In this document: positions 1 to 8,751 of the stretch, in pieces
Layout of the letters: every line of letters begins with the position of its first letter
Position numbering within the stretch: the first letter of the stretch is position 1
Assembly: GCF_000424545.1 (NCBI RefSeq)
Contig: NZ_KE384206.1
Location: 4,022 to 68,021 of the forward strand
Reading direction: 5' to 3'
DNA length: 64,000 nt
Origin: Butyrivibrio sp. NC3005
GTDB lineage: Bacteria > Bacillota > Clostridia > Lachnospirales > Lachnospiraceae
The notes under the pieces: model-generated
What the model was told of the DNA's origin: nothing
Databases searched by the model: none
What the model saw: only the letters and a program-made list of their open reading frames with translations
Program-made: the position numbers and the translations under genes

Positions 1-32
1 GTGAGAACAAAAGTCAAGCGGCAAACTGGTCC

Positions 33-48
33 AAGGCGAAGCCTTTTT
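33..48 (+). terminator. Small hairpin with T-run, probable terminator of a gene left of the window
   Basis: AAGGC-gaa-GCCTT is followed directly by more Ts. It sits inside a larger inverted repeat (GCAAACTGG at 21-29, CCAGTTTGC at 55-63), itself followed by GTAGTTTTT. Either hairpin could end a plus-strand transcript entering from the left, or the minus-strand PHP gene. No gene lies in 1-91. Read by eye only. Confidence 0.4.
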
Positions 49-91
49 AAATGGCCAGTTTGCGTAGTTTTTGGAACGCAGTGACAAAAAT

Positions 92-871
92 CTATATTTT
101 CGAATGATATACAACTTCAAGTGAAGCTTCCTGAGTGATTGTTGTTAGTTCTTTTGATTCTGCAACTGGTCTGAATGGGGTGCTTTCTCCGTGAACATTT
201 TTCTTAAAGACTGGTGTTCCATCGCCATTTTTAAATGCTTTTACATAATCTTTTATGGTCTCAATTTTATATGGGAAACTCATTCCGCCCATATCGTTTT
301 GTTTAACTGAATGAATATCTGATCCGGCAGACATTGTAAAGTTATGCTCCCTTGCAAAATGATATCCCAGAGCGTTCTGATAGTCTGGATTGCCAGAATT
401 ATATACTTCAGCGCCATCACATACTGATGGTGTAAGGTGTATGTGGGAGAGGTATCCCCTTTCTCTGTAAGGGTGTGCCTGAACCATGATTCCGCCATAT
501 TTGTGTACAAGTTCATAGACTTTTTGTCTAGAACATTCCATAATGTCAGGATTATCCAAAAGCCACTTTTTATCTACACCGTACAATAAGTATTCATCAC
601 CTTCAAAGTTGTATTCTATTCCGAAGAGCACTGTAAAATCCTTGCCATCAGCTTCCATGAGAGCGTGTTCATAACCTTTACAGTAGAGCTCAACTCTTTC
701 ATCCCATGGCAAATCTTTTGGGACGCAGCTATTGCCGTTGAAAAAGTGATCAGTAACAATTATTCCGTTATAGCCAAGATTTTTCATATATTCGATATAG
801 TTTTTAGCAGGGGTTACTGAACATGCGCTTCCTTCTATGGTATGAAGATGAGTTTCGTAGATATATTCCAT
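92..871 (-). CDS. PHP domain metal-dependent phosphoesterase
   Basis: A 259-residue cytosolic protein of the PHP (polymerase and histidinol phosphatase) superfamily. Visible metal-binding signatures in order are HLH near residues 8-10, TDHF near 41, QAHPYRERG near the middle and GSDIHS near residue 185. This is the usual trinuclear-site pattern of stand-alone PHP phosphoesterases. The ATG follows GTGAGG on the minus strand. It lies 15 bases downstream of the MATE gene, so the two are probably cotranscribed from the promoter near 2450. The substrate cannot be told from the sequence; related proteins act on nucleotide or sugar phosphates. The family is sure, the reaction is not. Confidence 0.85.
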   Translation of the reverse strand: MEYIYETHLHTIEGSACSVTPAKNYIEYMKNLGYNGIIVTDHFFNGNSCVPKDLPWDERVELYCKGYEHALMEADGKDFTVLFGIEYNFEGDEYLLYGVDKKWLLDNPDIMECSRQKVYELVHKYGGIMVQAHPYRERGYLSHIHLTPSVCDGAEVYNSGNPDYQNALGYHFAREHNFTMSAGSDIHSVKQNDMGGMSFPYKIETIKDYVKAFKNGDGTPVFKKNVHGESTPFRPVAESKELTTITQEASLEVVYHSKI

Positions 872-885
872 TTTATCCTCACTTT

Positions 886-2247
886 TTATAAATCTTGTTT
901 TTGACTTTTTTCTTTAGAACCAAAAAACTCTTTGCCAAGGCTGATTCTGAACAAGATAAGTGCAATAAACACTGTTACTATGTCAGAAACAGACTGCGAA
1001 ATAATTATACCATTTAAACCGAATATTTCCATAAGCAATTTTATTACAATTACAAATACAATTCCCTGACGGCATATAGAAAGAAGAAGTGCACTTAATG
1101 CTTTACCTGTTGATTGGAAACAACAGGTAATTACAAGGCTTATGGCAAAAAGTGGTATACCTATCATCTGCATTCTTAGCATTTGGGCTCCAGATAAGAT
1201 GAGGCTTTCATCTGAGAAAAAGTGAGAAATAATAGGGTTGGAGAATACACTCATTGTCAATGCGAATACTATTCCCGTTCCAGCTGTAAGTGACATACCA
1301 AAAAGAATAGTTTCTTTTAATTTGGCATATTTTTTTGCACCATAATTATAACCAAAGATTGGCTGGCCGCCGAAGGCAAGTCCTACTATTATCAATGTTG
1401 CTATATTTACTACTTTTAATACGACACCCATTAAGGCTACAGTTTCATAACCGTATCTGTTAAGACTATTGTTAGTAAGTGTGAGTCCAATAGTCTGCAT
1501 TAGGTTAGTGATAGATGCTGGAAGTCCTATGAAAAGAATTGCGCGCATTGTATTAAAATCAAAAGACAAATCAGAAAGTCTTATTGATAATTTTTTGCTC
1601 TTAAATGCTATAAAAAAGATGAAAAAAGCACATGTGCAGCTATAACCGATTATTGTAGCAATTGCAGCACCTGCTGCTCCGTAGTTCAATTTAAAAATAA
1701 ATATTGGATCAAGAATGATATTTACAATTGTTCCGAATATAATTCCGGCCATGGAGGTTACTGCATATCCTTCTGTTCTAAGAAGGTTGGAAGGAACGAG
1801 TGAGAATATAATGGTAACAGATCCAAGTACAAGGTATTTGTAATAGCTTTCTGCATAAAAGAAAGTTTCATTGGTTGTGCCAAGTAAAGATAAGATTTCA
1901 GGTTTGAATATAAGCATAAAAAAAGTGATGAAAAGGCTGCATATGATAGATGAATAGAAACAAAAAGAACTTTTCTTTCTTGCTTCTTCAATTTTGCCTT
2001 CGCCAAGGAGTCTGGATATTACTGAGCTTCCGCCTAGTCCAAAGATATCTCCAACTGCGAGCATGAAGGTGAATAGTGGAGCACAGATAGATACTCCTGA
2101 GATAAGTGCGGTGTTATTAGTTTGGGAAATATAATAAGTATCTACTAGGTTATAGATTAGAGTTACGACCATTCCAAGAACTACAGGTATGGCCATTTTT
2201 AAGTATAGAAGTTTAATGTTTTTGGTTTCAAAGATATTTTGTTCCAC
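886..2247 (-). CDS. MATE family efflux transporter
   Basis: An integral membrane protein of about 453 residues with twelve predicted hydrophobic segments and MATE-type repeats, for example GLGGSSVISRLLGEG in the first half and AFGGQPIFGYNYGAK in the second. MATE proteins export cationic drugs or metabolites using Na+ or H+ gradients. An upstream in-frame ATG exists at 2268 but has no ribosome site. AAAGGA followed eight bases later by a GTG makes 2247 the better start, giving a protein beginning (V/M)EQNIFETKN. The gene heads a two-gene minus-strand operon with the PHP protein. Its leader contains a promoter, a three-helix fold and an intrinsic terminator, suggesting ligand- or attenuation-controlled expression. 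The substrate is unknown. Confidence 0.88.
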   Translation of the reverse strand: MEQNIFETKNIKLLYLKMAIPVVLGMVVTLIYNLVDTYYISQTNNTALISGVSICAPLFTFMLAVGDIFGLGGSSVISRLLGEGKIEEARKKSSFCFYSSIICSLFITFFMLIFKPEILSLLGTTNETFFYAESYYKYLVLGSVTIIFSLVPSNLLRTEGYAVTSMAGIIFGTIVNIILDPIFIFKLNYGAAGAAIATIIGYSCTCAFFIFFIAFKSKKLSIRLSDLSFDFNTMRAILFIGLPASITNLMQTIGLTLTNNSLNRYGYETVALMGVVLKVVNIATLIIVGLAFGGQPIFGYNYGAKKYAKLKETILFGMSLTAGTGIVFALTMSVFSNPIISHFFSDESLILSGAQMLRMQMIGIPLFAISLVITCCFQSTGKALSALLLSICRQGIVFVIVIKLLMEIFGLNGIIISQSVSDIVTVFIALILFRISLGKEFFGSKEKSQKQDL

Positions 2248-2286
2248 TTGATTATTCCTTTCATACATACTGTAATAAATTTAGTT

Positions 2287-2324
2287 AAAAAAAAAATCCC
2301 CAATCATCAAAGGATTGTGGATTT
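2287..2324 (-). terminator. Intrinsic terminator inside the MATE leader
   Basis: Read on the minus strand, AAATCC-a-CAATC, a seven-base loop, GATTG-g-GGATTT and a run of about ten Ts. It ends about 40 bases before the GTG start of the MATE gene. The upstream neighbour is divergent, so no minus-strand gene needs ending here. The natural reading is an attenuator of the leader transcript. Confidence 0.75.
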
Positions 2325-2331
2325 CCGTACC

Positions 2332-2432
2332 GTAGCAGATGTATAATGTTGTTTATGCAAAAAATCTATACATTAACAATACTATTTCTGATATTGAATA
2401 CTGTATCTGCCCTACTAACTATTTGTTTAACG
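2332..2432 (-). ncRNA. Candidate structured leader RNA (riboswitch-like) of the MATE operon
   Basis: Between the predicted transcription start (about 2432) and the terminator, the minus strand can form a three-way junction. P1 pairs 2332-2340 with 2405-2415 (GUAG/CUAC and CAGAU/AUCUG with a two-base bulge). P2 pairs CAAUAU with GUAUUG (2396-2391 with 2382-2377). P3 pairs UAAUGU with ACAUUA (2375-2370 with 2349-2344). A terminator follows. It does not match the purine, TPP, SAM, THF, preQ1, glycine, fluoride or guanidine consensus patterns I know. The fold was derived by hand. Confidence 0.45.
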
Positions 2433-2438
2433 ATAGTA

Positions 2439-2467
2439 AAGATAACATTAGTAAAAAATAATGTCAA
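2439..2467 (-). promoter_or_regulatory. Sigma-A promoter of the MATE-PHP operon
   Basis: On the minus strand, TTGACA (2467-2462), a 17-base spacer and TATCTT (2444-2439). This near-consensus promoter puts the start of transcription about 185 bases upstream of the MATE start codon, leaving room for the structured leader. Confidence 0.65.
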
Positions 2468-2574
2468 GAAGTTTTAAATAGGGATTGGGGAGATTATTCT
2501 AACAGTAAATACTTAAAATAATCAATTACATCGGGTTAATCATAACATGTTAATCAAAGATAAGGAGTTAATCA

Positions 2575-3144
2575 ATGATAAGAATTGAAAGAGTAAAAAT
2601 TGAAGACGCCAGCGAGCTTTTAGAGATATATGCGTCCTACGTAACTGATACTGCAATTAGCTTCGAATATGAAGTTCCGGGAATTGATGAATTTACCAAA
2701 AGAATCAGGGAAATTTCTGCAAAGTATCCATATATCAAAGCTGTTGAAGATGGTAAAATACTTGGGTATGCTTATGCAAACACTTTCAAGGAAAGAAAAG
2801 CTTATGATTTCAATGTGGAAACAACTATTTATGTTGCAAAAAACATGAAGAGATCAGGCATTGGTCGCATGCTTTATTCTTCTTTAGAGAAATCTCTAAA
2901 GAGTATGGGAGTACTTAATGCAAATGCATGTATAGCATATCTGTCAGATGGTAGGGTAGATGAGCATTTGACAAATGATAGTTATTATTTTCATGAAAAA
3001 ATGGGTTACAAACTTGTTGGCACTTTTCATAATAGCGGTTACAAATTTGGTACATGGTACGACATGGTATGGATGGAAAAGATGTTAGGAGACCATGAGA
3101 ATAATATCGGAGAGGTTAAATTTGGAGAATACACTATTTTCTGA
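2575..3144 (+). CDS. GNAT family N-acetyltransferase, phosphinothricin acetyltransferase-like
   Basis: A 189-residue GNAT enzyme. The N-terminal IYASYVTDTAISFEYE segment, the central GYAYANTFKERKAYDFNVETTIYV and the acetyl-CoA loop (RSGIGRML near residue 97) match the Pat/MddA subgroup, which acetylates phosphinothricin-like compounds, methionine sulfone or related amino acids using acetyl-CoA. ATAAGGAG lies seven bases before the ATG. It is divergent from the MATE gene. The C-terminal tail of about 20 residues (from GDHENN) is longer than usual. The subfamily is likely; the true substrate is unknown and a drug-resistance role should not be assumed. Confidence 0.82.
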   Translation: MIRIERVKIEDASELLEIYASYVTDTAISFEYEVPGIDEFTKRIREISAKYPYIKAVEDGKILGYAYANTFKERKAYDFNVETTIYVAKNMKRSGIGRMLYSSLEKSLKSMGVLNANACIAYLSDGRVDEHLTNDSYYFHEKMGYKLVGTFHNSGYKFGTWYDMVWMEKMLGDHENNIGEVKFGEYTIF

Positions 3145-3260
3145 ATCACACTAATAAAAGAATGTTACTTGCTTTTAGTAAAAGACATAAATAAAAAATT
3201 GGTATTTTGAAAACTTTTATGCCGATTTGTTAATAAAATAAGTGAGAAGAGAGAGGAATT

Positions 3261-6149
3261 ATGGGAAAATTAGTAATGTTTGAAAATGGTATGCAGGTTG
3301 ACTTTCTTGTAGAAAAAGAGAGTTTTGAGGGTGTACAGAGGGTTGCAAAGACTGTTGCGGGTGATATCTTTCAGATTGTTGATGCATCTGTTGAAATAGC
3401 AGATAGTGTAGAGAAGCTTTCTAAGAAAACAGCTGTATTAATGGCAACATGTGGCAAGAGCACTATTTTATCTGAGCTTGAGAAAAAGGGTAAAATAGCA
3501 CTTTCTGATATTGAGGGTAAGAGAGAGGTTTATAAGTATCAGTTTGTGTCTAATCCGTTCAGTGATAGAGATGATATTGAAAATCTTCTTGTTATAGCCG
3601 GAAGTGACAAGCGAGGTACTATCTATGGTATGTTCCATTTGTCAGAGCTTTGCGGTGTATCGCCTCTTATCTATTTTGGAGATGCTGTTCCTGCTAAAAA
3701 AAGTGAATTATCTATTACAATTCCTGATGGTTATGTATCAAAGGAGCCTTCTGTTGAATTTAGAGGTTTCTTTATAAATGATGAATGGCCGGCTTTTGGT
3801 AACTGGGCTACAGATACTTTTGGCGGTGTTAATGCCAAAGCATATGAGAAAATTTTTGAACTTGTATTAAGACTTAAAGGTAACTATTTGTGGCCTGCTA
3901 TGTGGAATTCTTCTTTTTCAGAGGAAGGTCCTGGAATTGAAAATGCACATCTTGCAGATGTTTATGGTGTTGTGATGGGAACATCTCACCATGAACCTAT
4001 GTGCAGAGCTGGTCTTGAATGGCAGAATCAGTACAAAAAGTATGGCGATGACTCTTCCTGGAATTTTATTTCCAATAAAGAAGCTGTTGCAAAGTTCTGG
4101 GAAGATGGAATTATCAGAAACAAAGATTTCGAGAACGTTATTACTATTGGTATGCGTGGTGAGAATGATTCTAAGCTTATGCCAGAAGATGCTACTCTTA
4201 AAGATAATATAGAAGTTGTAAAAAATGCTATTAGAGCTCAGCTTGCTATTTTGAAAAAGTATAATCTTGAGAATACTCCTTTGATGATTGCAATTTACAA
4301 AGAGGTTGAGGATTATTATTATGGTGATGATACTTGCGAAGGTTTAAAAGACTGGAAGGAACTTGAAAATGTTATTTTCCTTCTTAGTGATGACAACTTT
4401 GGCAATCTTCGTAACCTTCCTGATGAGGAAACAATCTTGCATAAGGGCGGTTTTGGTATGTATTATCACTTCGATTATCATGGTGCGCCGATTAGTTATG
4501 AATGGACTAATTGCAACAAGATTGCAAAAATCTGGGAGCAGATGACTCAGGCTTATGAGTTTGGCGTTCGAAAGATGTGGATTGTAAATGTAGGTGATTT
4601 GAAGGAAATGGAATATCCTTTGAGTTTCTTTATGAATCTTGCATATGATTTTGAAGCTTATGGTTCATCTCAAGTTAATAAGACTGATGTTTTTGCAAAA
4701 GATTGGTTAGATGTTCAGTTTGGCGAAAAAATTAAAGATGAAACCAAAGAGAAGATTTTAAAGGTTTTAAATGGTTACATCAAGTGGAATCATGCCAGAA
4801 CTCCAGAGACTATGAATGAGACTATTTATCATCCAACTCATTACAATGAAGGAGAAAGAGTTCTTGCAGAAGTTGATGATATTTTGAAGACAAGTTATGA
4901 GCTTTTTGATGAGCTTGAAGGTGACGCTCTTACTACTTATGGGAGTATGATTGGATATGCTGCGTCTGCATCTTTGAATCTTGTAAGCGCGTGGGTTAAG
5001 ACTGGAATGAATTATGAGCTTGCAAATAGAGGTGTAATCAGAGCAAATGACTATGCTGATGAAATCGAGAATTGTATTAATGAGGATATTAGACTTGTTG
5101 ACAGTTTCCATAAAATGAATGGCGGCAAATGGAATCATTGTCTTGCATCTGCTCACACTGGCTTCAAGAATTGGGATGATTGGAACTGGACATATCCTAT
5201 TGTGCGAAGAGTTCATCCTATTCATGGACCAAAGGCTGTAATTGGATTTAGAGGAAGTGATGAATATCATCTTGGAACTCACTGGGCAGATAATGTTGTT
5301 CTTAGAAACGATGATTTGACTAGACCGGATGGAACTAAGGCTATTCTTGACTTTGACAGCAGAGGAGATATGTCCTATTCTTATGAAATCGAAATTGAAG
5401 ATGATATCATTTACTGCGATAAGCCTTCAGGAAGAGTTGAATTTGAAAAGAGCGGTCACGATGTTGTTACATTCTTTGCTCATAAAGATAAGTTTAGTGG
5501 AGAAAAGGAAGTAAAGGCTAGAGTATTTGTGACTTTTGATAATGGTCAAAAATCTGTTACTCATATGGTAATTGTGGCAAAAGGTGATGAGAAGTATTCT
5601 AAAAAGGGATATTTTGTTGAAAGCCAAGGCTATTGCAGTATTCTTGCAGAGCATTATATTGAGAAGAAGGATGTAGAGGGTGCTTGTTTTGAAGTTATTA
5701 AAGATCTTGGAAGAGAACATGATGCTATAAAAGCTCTTCCGATGAATTCCTGCTTTAATGATGTAAAGTCTGCTCCTTTTGTAAAATATGGTGTAATTGC
5801 TAAAGAAAGCGGAGAATATAATCTTTCCTTCTATCTTCTTTCCAGAAACCCTGCAAAGAAAGGTCAGCATGAAAGCTTCTTCGTAGCAGTAAATGATAAA
5901 GAGGCAATTAAAGTAAATGGAGTTCCTGAAGGCTTCTATACTGAATGGATGGATTTGAACTGGGCTAATGGTGTTCTGGATAAGGCTAGAGTAGTAAATG
6001 TAAAAGTAAGTTTAGATAAAGGTGAGAATGTTATTACTGTATACGCTGGTGAGCCAAGCTTTGCATTTGAGAAGCTTGTTGTTTTCAGTGAAGATGCCAA
6101 GATGAAAGATAGCTACTTTGGTCCTGAAGAAAGTTATGTAGTTAAATAA
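3261..6149 (+). CDS. Glycoside hydrolase family 115 (xylan alpha-1,2-glucuronidase type)
   Basis: A 962-residue protein with the GH115 core signature LRLKGNYLWPAMWNS followed by the LADVYGVVMGTSHHEPM block near residues 230-250 and MRGENDSKLMPED near 300. The last 150 residues form the beta-rich GH115 C-terminal domain. GH115 enzymes remove glucuronosyl or 4-O-methyl-glucuronosyl side chains from xylan and its oligomers. There is no signal peptide, so it probably acts in the cytoplasm on imported xylo-oligosaccharides. The ribosome site is GAGAGAGG before the ATG. It is monocistronic, with a strong terminator at 6186. An acetyltransferase precedes it; no xylanase or transporter is adjacent. 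Confidence 0.93.
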   Translation: MGKLVMFENGMQVDFLVEKESFEGVQRVAKTVAGDIFQIVDASVEIADSVEKLSKKTAVLMATCGKSTILSELEKKGKIALSDIEGKREVYKYQFVSNPFSDRDDIENLLVIAGSDKRGTIYGMFHLSELCGVSPLIYFGDAVPAKKSELSITIPDGYVSKEPSVEFRGFFINDEWPAFGNWATDTFGGVNAKAYEKIFELVLRLKGNYLWPAMWNSSFSEEGPGIENAHLADVYGVVMGTSHHEPMCRAGLEWQNQYKKYGDDSSWNFISNKEAVAKFWEDGIIRNKDFENVITIGMRGENDSKLMPEDATLKDNIEVVKNAIRAQLAILKKYNLENTPLMIAIYKEVEDYYYGDDTCEGLKDWKELENVIFLLSDDNFGNLRNLPDEETILHKGGFGMYYHFDYHGAPISYEWTNCNKIAKIWEQMTQAYEFGVRKMWIVNVGDLKEMEYPLSFFMNLAYDFEAYGSSQVNKTDVFAKDWLDVQFGEKIKDETKEKILKVLNGYIKWNHARTPETMNETIYHPTHYNEGERVLAEVDDILKTSYELFDELEGDALTTYGSMIGYAASASLNLVSAWVKTGMNYELANRGVIRANDYADEIENCINEDIRLVDSFHKMNGGKWNHCLASAHTGFKNWDDWNWTYPIVRRVHPIHGPKAVIGFRGSDEYHLGTHWADNVVLRNDDLTRPDGTKAILDFDSRGDMSYSYEIEIEDDIIYCDKPSGRVEFEKSGHDVVTFFAHKDKFSGEKEVKARVFVTFDNGQKSVTHMVIVAKGDEKYSKKGYFVESQGYCSILAEHYIEKKDVEGACFEVIKDLGREHDAIKALPMNSCFNDVKSAPFVKYGVIAKESGEYNLSFYLLSRNPAKKGQHESFFVAVNDKEAIKVNGVPEGFYTEWMDLNWANGVLDKARVVNVKVSLDKGENVITVYAGEPSFAFEKLVVFSEDAKMKDSYFGPEESYVVK

Positions 6150-6185
6150 TATTACAAGTCAGTAAAAATCAGCTATAAACTTAAG

Positions 6186-6229
6186 AAAACCTAGATTACT
6201 TGAAAAATTTCATTGTAATCTAGGTTTTT
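6186..6229 (+). terminator. Terminator after GH115
   Basis: A perfect stem, AAAACCTAGATTAC (6186-6199) with GTAATCTAGGTTTT (6215-6228), followed by further T-rich bases. It separates the GH115 gene from the convergent lipoprotein gene and may work in both directions. Confidence 0.85.
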
Positions 6230-6290
6230 GTTACTATATTTTTGACAAAATATATCTTATAGATAAAAATGTATGGCGATGCAGTAACGA

Positions 6291-6848
6291 TTACTCATCG
6301 CCGTTTTCTTCAGGAGAGGTCATATTTTGGTCATCGACTGGTGTGAAATCTTTGGCATTTTTAGTAGTAATACTAACTCCTTCACCAGAAGGTATTTGTC
6401 CATGAAGAATAGAAATCATATATTTAACTCTGGTATTTGCTCTTGCATAGTATTCTTTTGCCTGTGATTCGGAATCAGCATTATACTCTCCGTCATATGC
6501 TTCATGAAAAGAGACATTGGCTTTATTCATATAATCTGCTGCCTCTGTAGCAAGAGATGCGGCTGCATGGAAGTCTTCCGGTACACTGTAACCTGCCATC
6601 TTTGTAAACTCTGCATTTAAATTGTCGAGTTGTGTAAGAAGTTGTGCTGTTGCATCATCTTTAGTTGCATCAATGTTATTGATTGCTTCATTGTAAGTGG
6701 CTATGTTTACAAAGAAACTTTCCATGTTTTGTCTATAGGTCTCTAGTTCTGAATTTTTCTTTTTACATCCAGATAATAAAAGAGTAATGATAAAAAAGCA
6801 CGTAACAAGATAGCGCTTTGACTGACTTAACTTAAAATAATTTTTCAA
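6291..6848 (-). CDS. Hypothetical lipoprotein, helical
   Basis: About 185 residues. A positively charged start and a hydrophobic stretch lead to the lipobox LLSGC, then a Lys-rich spacer and a long, mostly helical domain with regular TYNEAINNI and ANTRVKYMISIL type segments. No catalytic motif is recognised. A TTG lies at 6863, but GGAGGGAG stands eight bases before a second TTG at 6848, which is the better start. It is likely anchored on the outer face of the membrane. It ends in an acidic, disordered tail. It resembles the many small lipoproteins of Lachnospiraceae without known role. Confidence 0.7.
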   Translation of the reverse strand: MKNYFKLSQSKRYLVTCFFIITLLLSGCKKKNSELETYRQNMESFFVNIATYNEAINNIDATKDDATAQLLTQLDNLNAEFTKMAGYSVPEDFHAAASLATEAADYMNKANVSFHEAYDGEYNADSESQAKEYYARANTRVKYMISILHGQIPSGEGVSITTKNAKDFTPVDDQNMTSPEENGDE

Positions 6849-7017
6849 AATGTCTCCCTCCAACGTTGATAATCAAATACTACACTATTTTAATACGTAA
6901 AATATCATTGGGCAATATATTAAGATAAGAAACATTTGTTTCGTTTTCTCTTTTCACAATAAATGACATGCAATTTTGTTAAAAGTTACAGAAATTACAA
7001 AAATATTAATATTTATA

Positions 7018-7047
7018 TTGACTTTTGTATATAAAACCACCTATTAT
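7018..7047 (+). promoter_or_regulatory. Probable promoter of the GH5 cellulase
   Basis: TTGACT at 7018-7023 with TATTAT at 7042-7047 (18-base spacer). An overlapping TATAAT at 7045 has a longer spacer. The predicted start lies about 35 bases before the ATG. Confidence 0.5.
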
Positions 7048-7087
7048 AATGGTGTCGCGACAAATAAAAAACATGGGAGGTATCATA

Positions 7088-8701
7088 ATGCCAAGATTTA
7101 AAAAAGTAACTAAGGCATTAACATTATTGTTATCTTTGTTTATTTTTATTACGGCACTTCCGGTTATGGTAAGTCATGCGGCTGGTAGAGCAGGTAGAAC
7201 AGCTGCACAGGTTGTTTCGGATATGAGAGTAGGATGGAATATTGGAAATAGTCTTGATTCTTTCGGACAGAAAGCTAATTATCCATATACTGTTTCAAAC
7301 GAAACATACTGGGGAAATCCGGAAACTACCAAGGAGCTGATAGATGAAGTGGCTAAGGCCGGCTTTAACACTGTTCGAATTCCTGTATCATGGGGACAGT
7401 ACACGACTGGATCAAATTATCAAATTCCTGACTTCTTCATGAATAGAGTAAAAGAAGTTGTTGACTATTGTATTGCAAATGATATGTATGTAATTTTGAA
7501 TACACATCATGATATCAACTCTGAGTACTGCTTCTATGTACCTAATAATGCAAACAAACAGCGTTCAGAAGCATATTTTACATCAGTTTGGACACAGATT
7601 GCCAACAAGTTCAAGAATTATGACTATCATCTTGTATTTGAAACAATGAATGAGCCTAGACTTGTTGGAAGCAGTGAGGAATGGTGGTTCCCAAGAAACA
7701 ATCCAAGCGCACAGATAAAAGAAGCTGTAAACTGCATTAATGATTATAATCAGACAGCACTTAATGCGATCAGAAAAACTGGCGGAAATAATGCTGATAG
7801 ATGTGTAATGGTTCCTGGGTACGATGCTTCAATTGAAGGTTGTATGACTGACGGATTCCATATGCCTAAAGATACTGTTAGAGACAGACTAATTTTATCT
7901 GTTCATGCATATATTCCTTATAATTTTGCTCTTGCCAGCGATTCTTTTGTAACTAAATTCGATCAGAGCACAAAGAGTGATGTTGATTACTTTTTCAATG
8001 ATCTTAATTCAAAGTTTATTTCTAAGAACGTACCTGTAATTGTAGGTGAAACAAGCGCTACCAATAGAAATAATTCTTCAGAGCGTGTAAAGTGGGCTGA
8101 TTATTTCTGGTCTGCTGCAGCAAAGTATAGCAATGTTGCAATGGTTCTATGGGATAATAATGTTTATGAAAATGATGCATCCGGATCAAATGGTGAATGC
8201 CACAGATACATTAATAGAAAGACTTTGAAGTGGACTGATCCACAAATTATTACCACTATAATGAAACATGTAGATGGAACACCAGCTACAATAAATGGTA
8301 AGAAAGTTCCTTCTACAGATCCAGAGCCTTCACCAGCACCTATACCAAAGCCAGATCCGCAGCCAACACCTGATCCAATTCCGGTTCCTACACCAGAACC
8401 AGTTCCGTCAGTACAAGGTTTGAAAACCTCTTACAACATTAGCAGCTGGGGGGCAGGATATCAGGTTGTATTCAAAGTAGAGAATACTTCTGATAGCAAA
8501 GTTAATAACTGGACCGTTAAGGTGAACAAAAAAGATGTTAAGATTGAATCCAGCTGGTGTGTTAATGTTGCAGAGGAAGGTAACTATTATGTAATTACAC
8601 CTATGTCCTGGAACTCTTCAATTGATTCCAAAAAAGCCATTGAGTTTGGAATTCAAGGCACAGGTTCTATAGGTGATACTATAGATTGCAGCGTACAGTA
8701 A
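7088..8701 (+). CDS. Secreted GH5 endoglucanase with Pro-rich linker and CBM2-like module
   Basis: A 537-residue extracellular cellulase. A signal peptide covers residues 1-31 (ends SHAA). The GH5 catalytic domain spans about 35-395, with [15 protein letters not shown], the acid/base Glu in ETMNEPR (about E189) and the nucleophile Glu in VIVGETSA (about E321). A linker of repeated Pro-Asp/Glu-Pro units spans about 408-441. The last 95 residues look like a family 2 carbohydrate-binding module ([22 protein letters not shown]). GGGAGG precedes the ATG at 7088; the frame is open further upstream, but the signal peptide fits this start. The order of catalytic domain, Pro-Thr-Pro linker and binding module recalls endoglucanases known from Butyrivibrio (recalled, not searched). 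Confidence 0.92.
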   Translation: MPRFKKVTKALTLLLSLFIFITALPVMVSHAAGRAGRTAAQVVSDMRVGWNIGNSLDSFGQKANYPYTVSNETYWGNPETTKELIDEVAKAGFNTVRIPVSWGQYTTGSNYQIPDFFMNRVKEVVDYCIANDMYVILNTHHDINSEYCFYVPNNANKQRSEAYFTSVWTQIANKFKNYDYHLVFETMNEPRLVGSSEEWWFPRNNPSAQIKEAVNCINDYNQTALNAIRKTGGNNADRCVMVPGYDASIEGCMTDGFHMPKDTVRDRLILSVHAYIPYNFALASDSFVTKFDQSTKSDVDYFFNDLNSKFISKNVPVIVGETSATNRNNSSERVKWADYFWSAAAKYSNVAMVLWDNNVYENDASGSNGECHRYINRKTLKWTDPQIITTIMKHVDGTPATINGKKVPSTDPEPSPAPIPKPDPQPTPDPIPVPTPEPVPSVQGLKTSYNISSWGAGYQVVFKVENTSDSKVNNWTVKVNKKDVKIESSWCVNVAEEGNYYVITPMSWNSSIDSKKAIEFGIQGTGSIGDTIDCSVQ

Positions 8702-8751
8702 CAGGCAACGCAATATACAAACAGCAAAACGGATTAAGAATAGGATTTTTG

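Noticed and set aside
82-93. GTGACAAAAATC here and its inverse GATTTTTGTCAC near 8742, both at ends of minus-strand genes
   Set aside because: A 12-mer of low complexity shared by two places is not enough; no longer similarity surrounds it.
2575-3144. GNAT protein as a phosphinothricin-resistance gene
   Set aside because: The subfamily is broad and many members act on other amino acids; resistance cannot be claimed.
4767-5282. A 171-codon open frame on the minus strand inside the GH115 gene
   Set aside because: It lies fully within a convincing coding region. Its product has no family pattern and odd composition, and there is no ribosome site.
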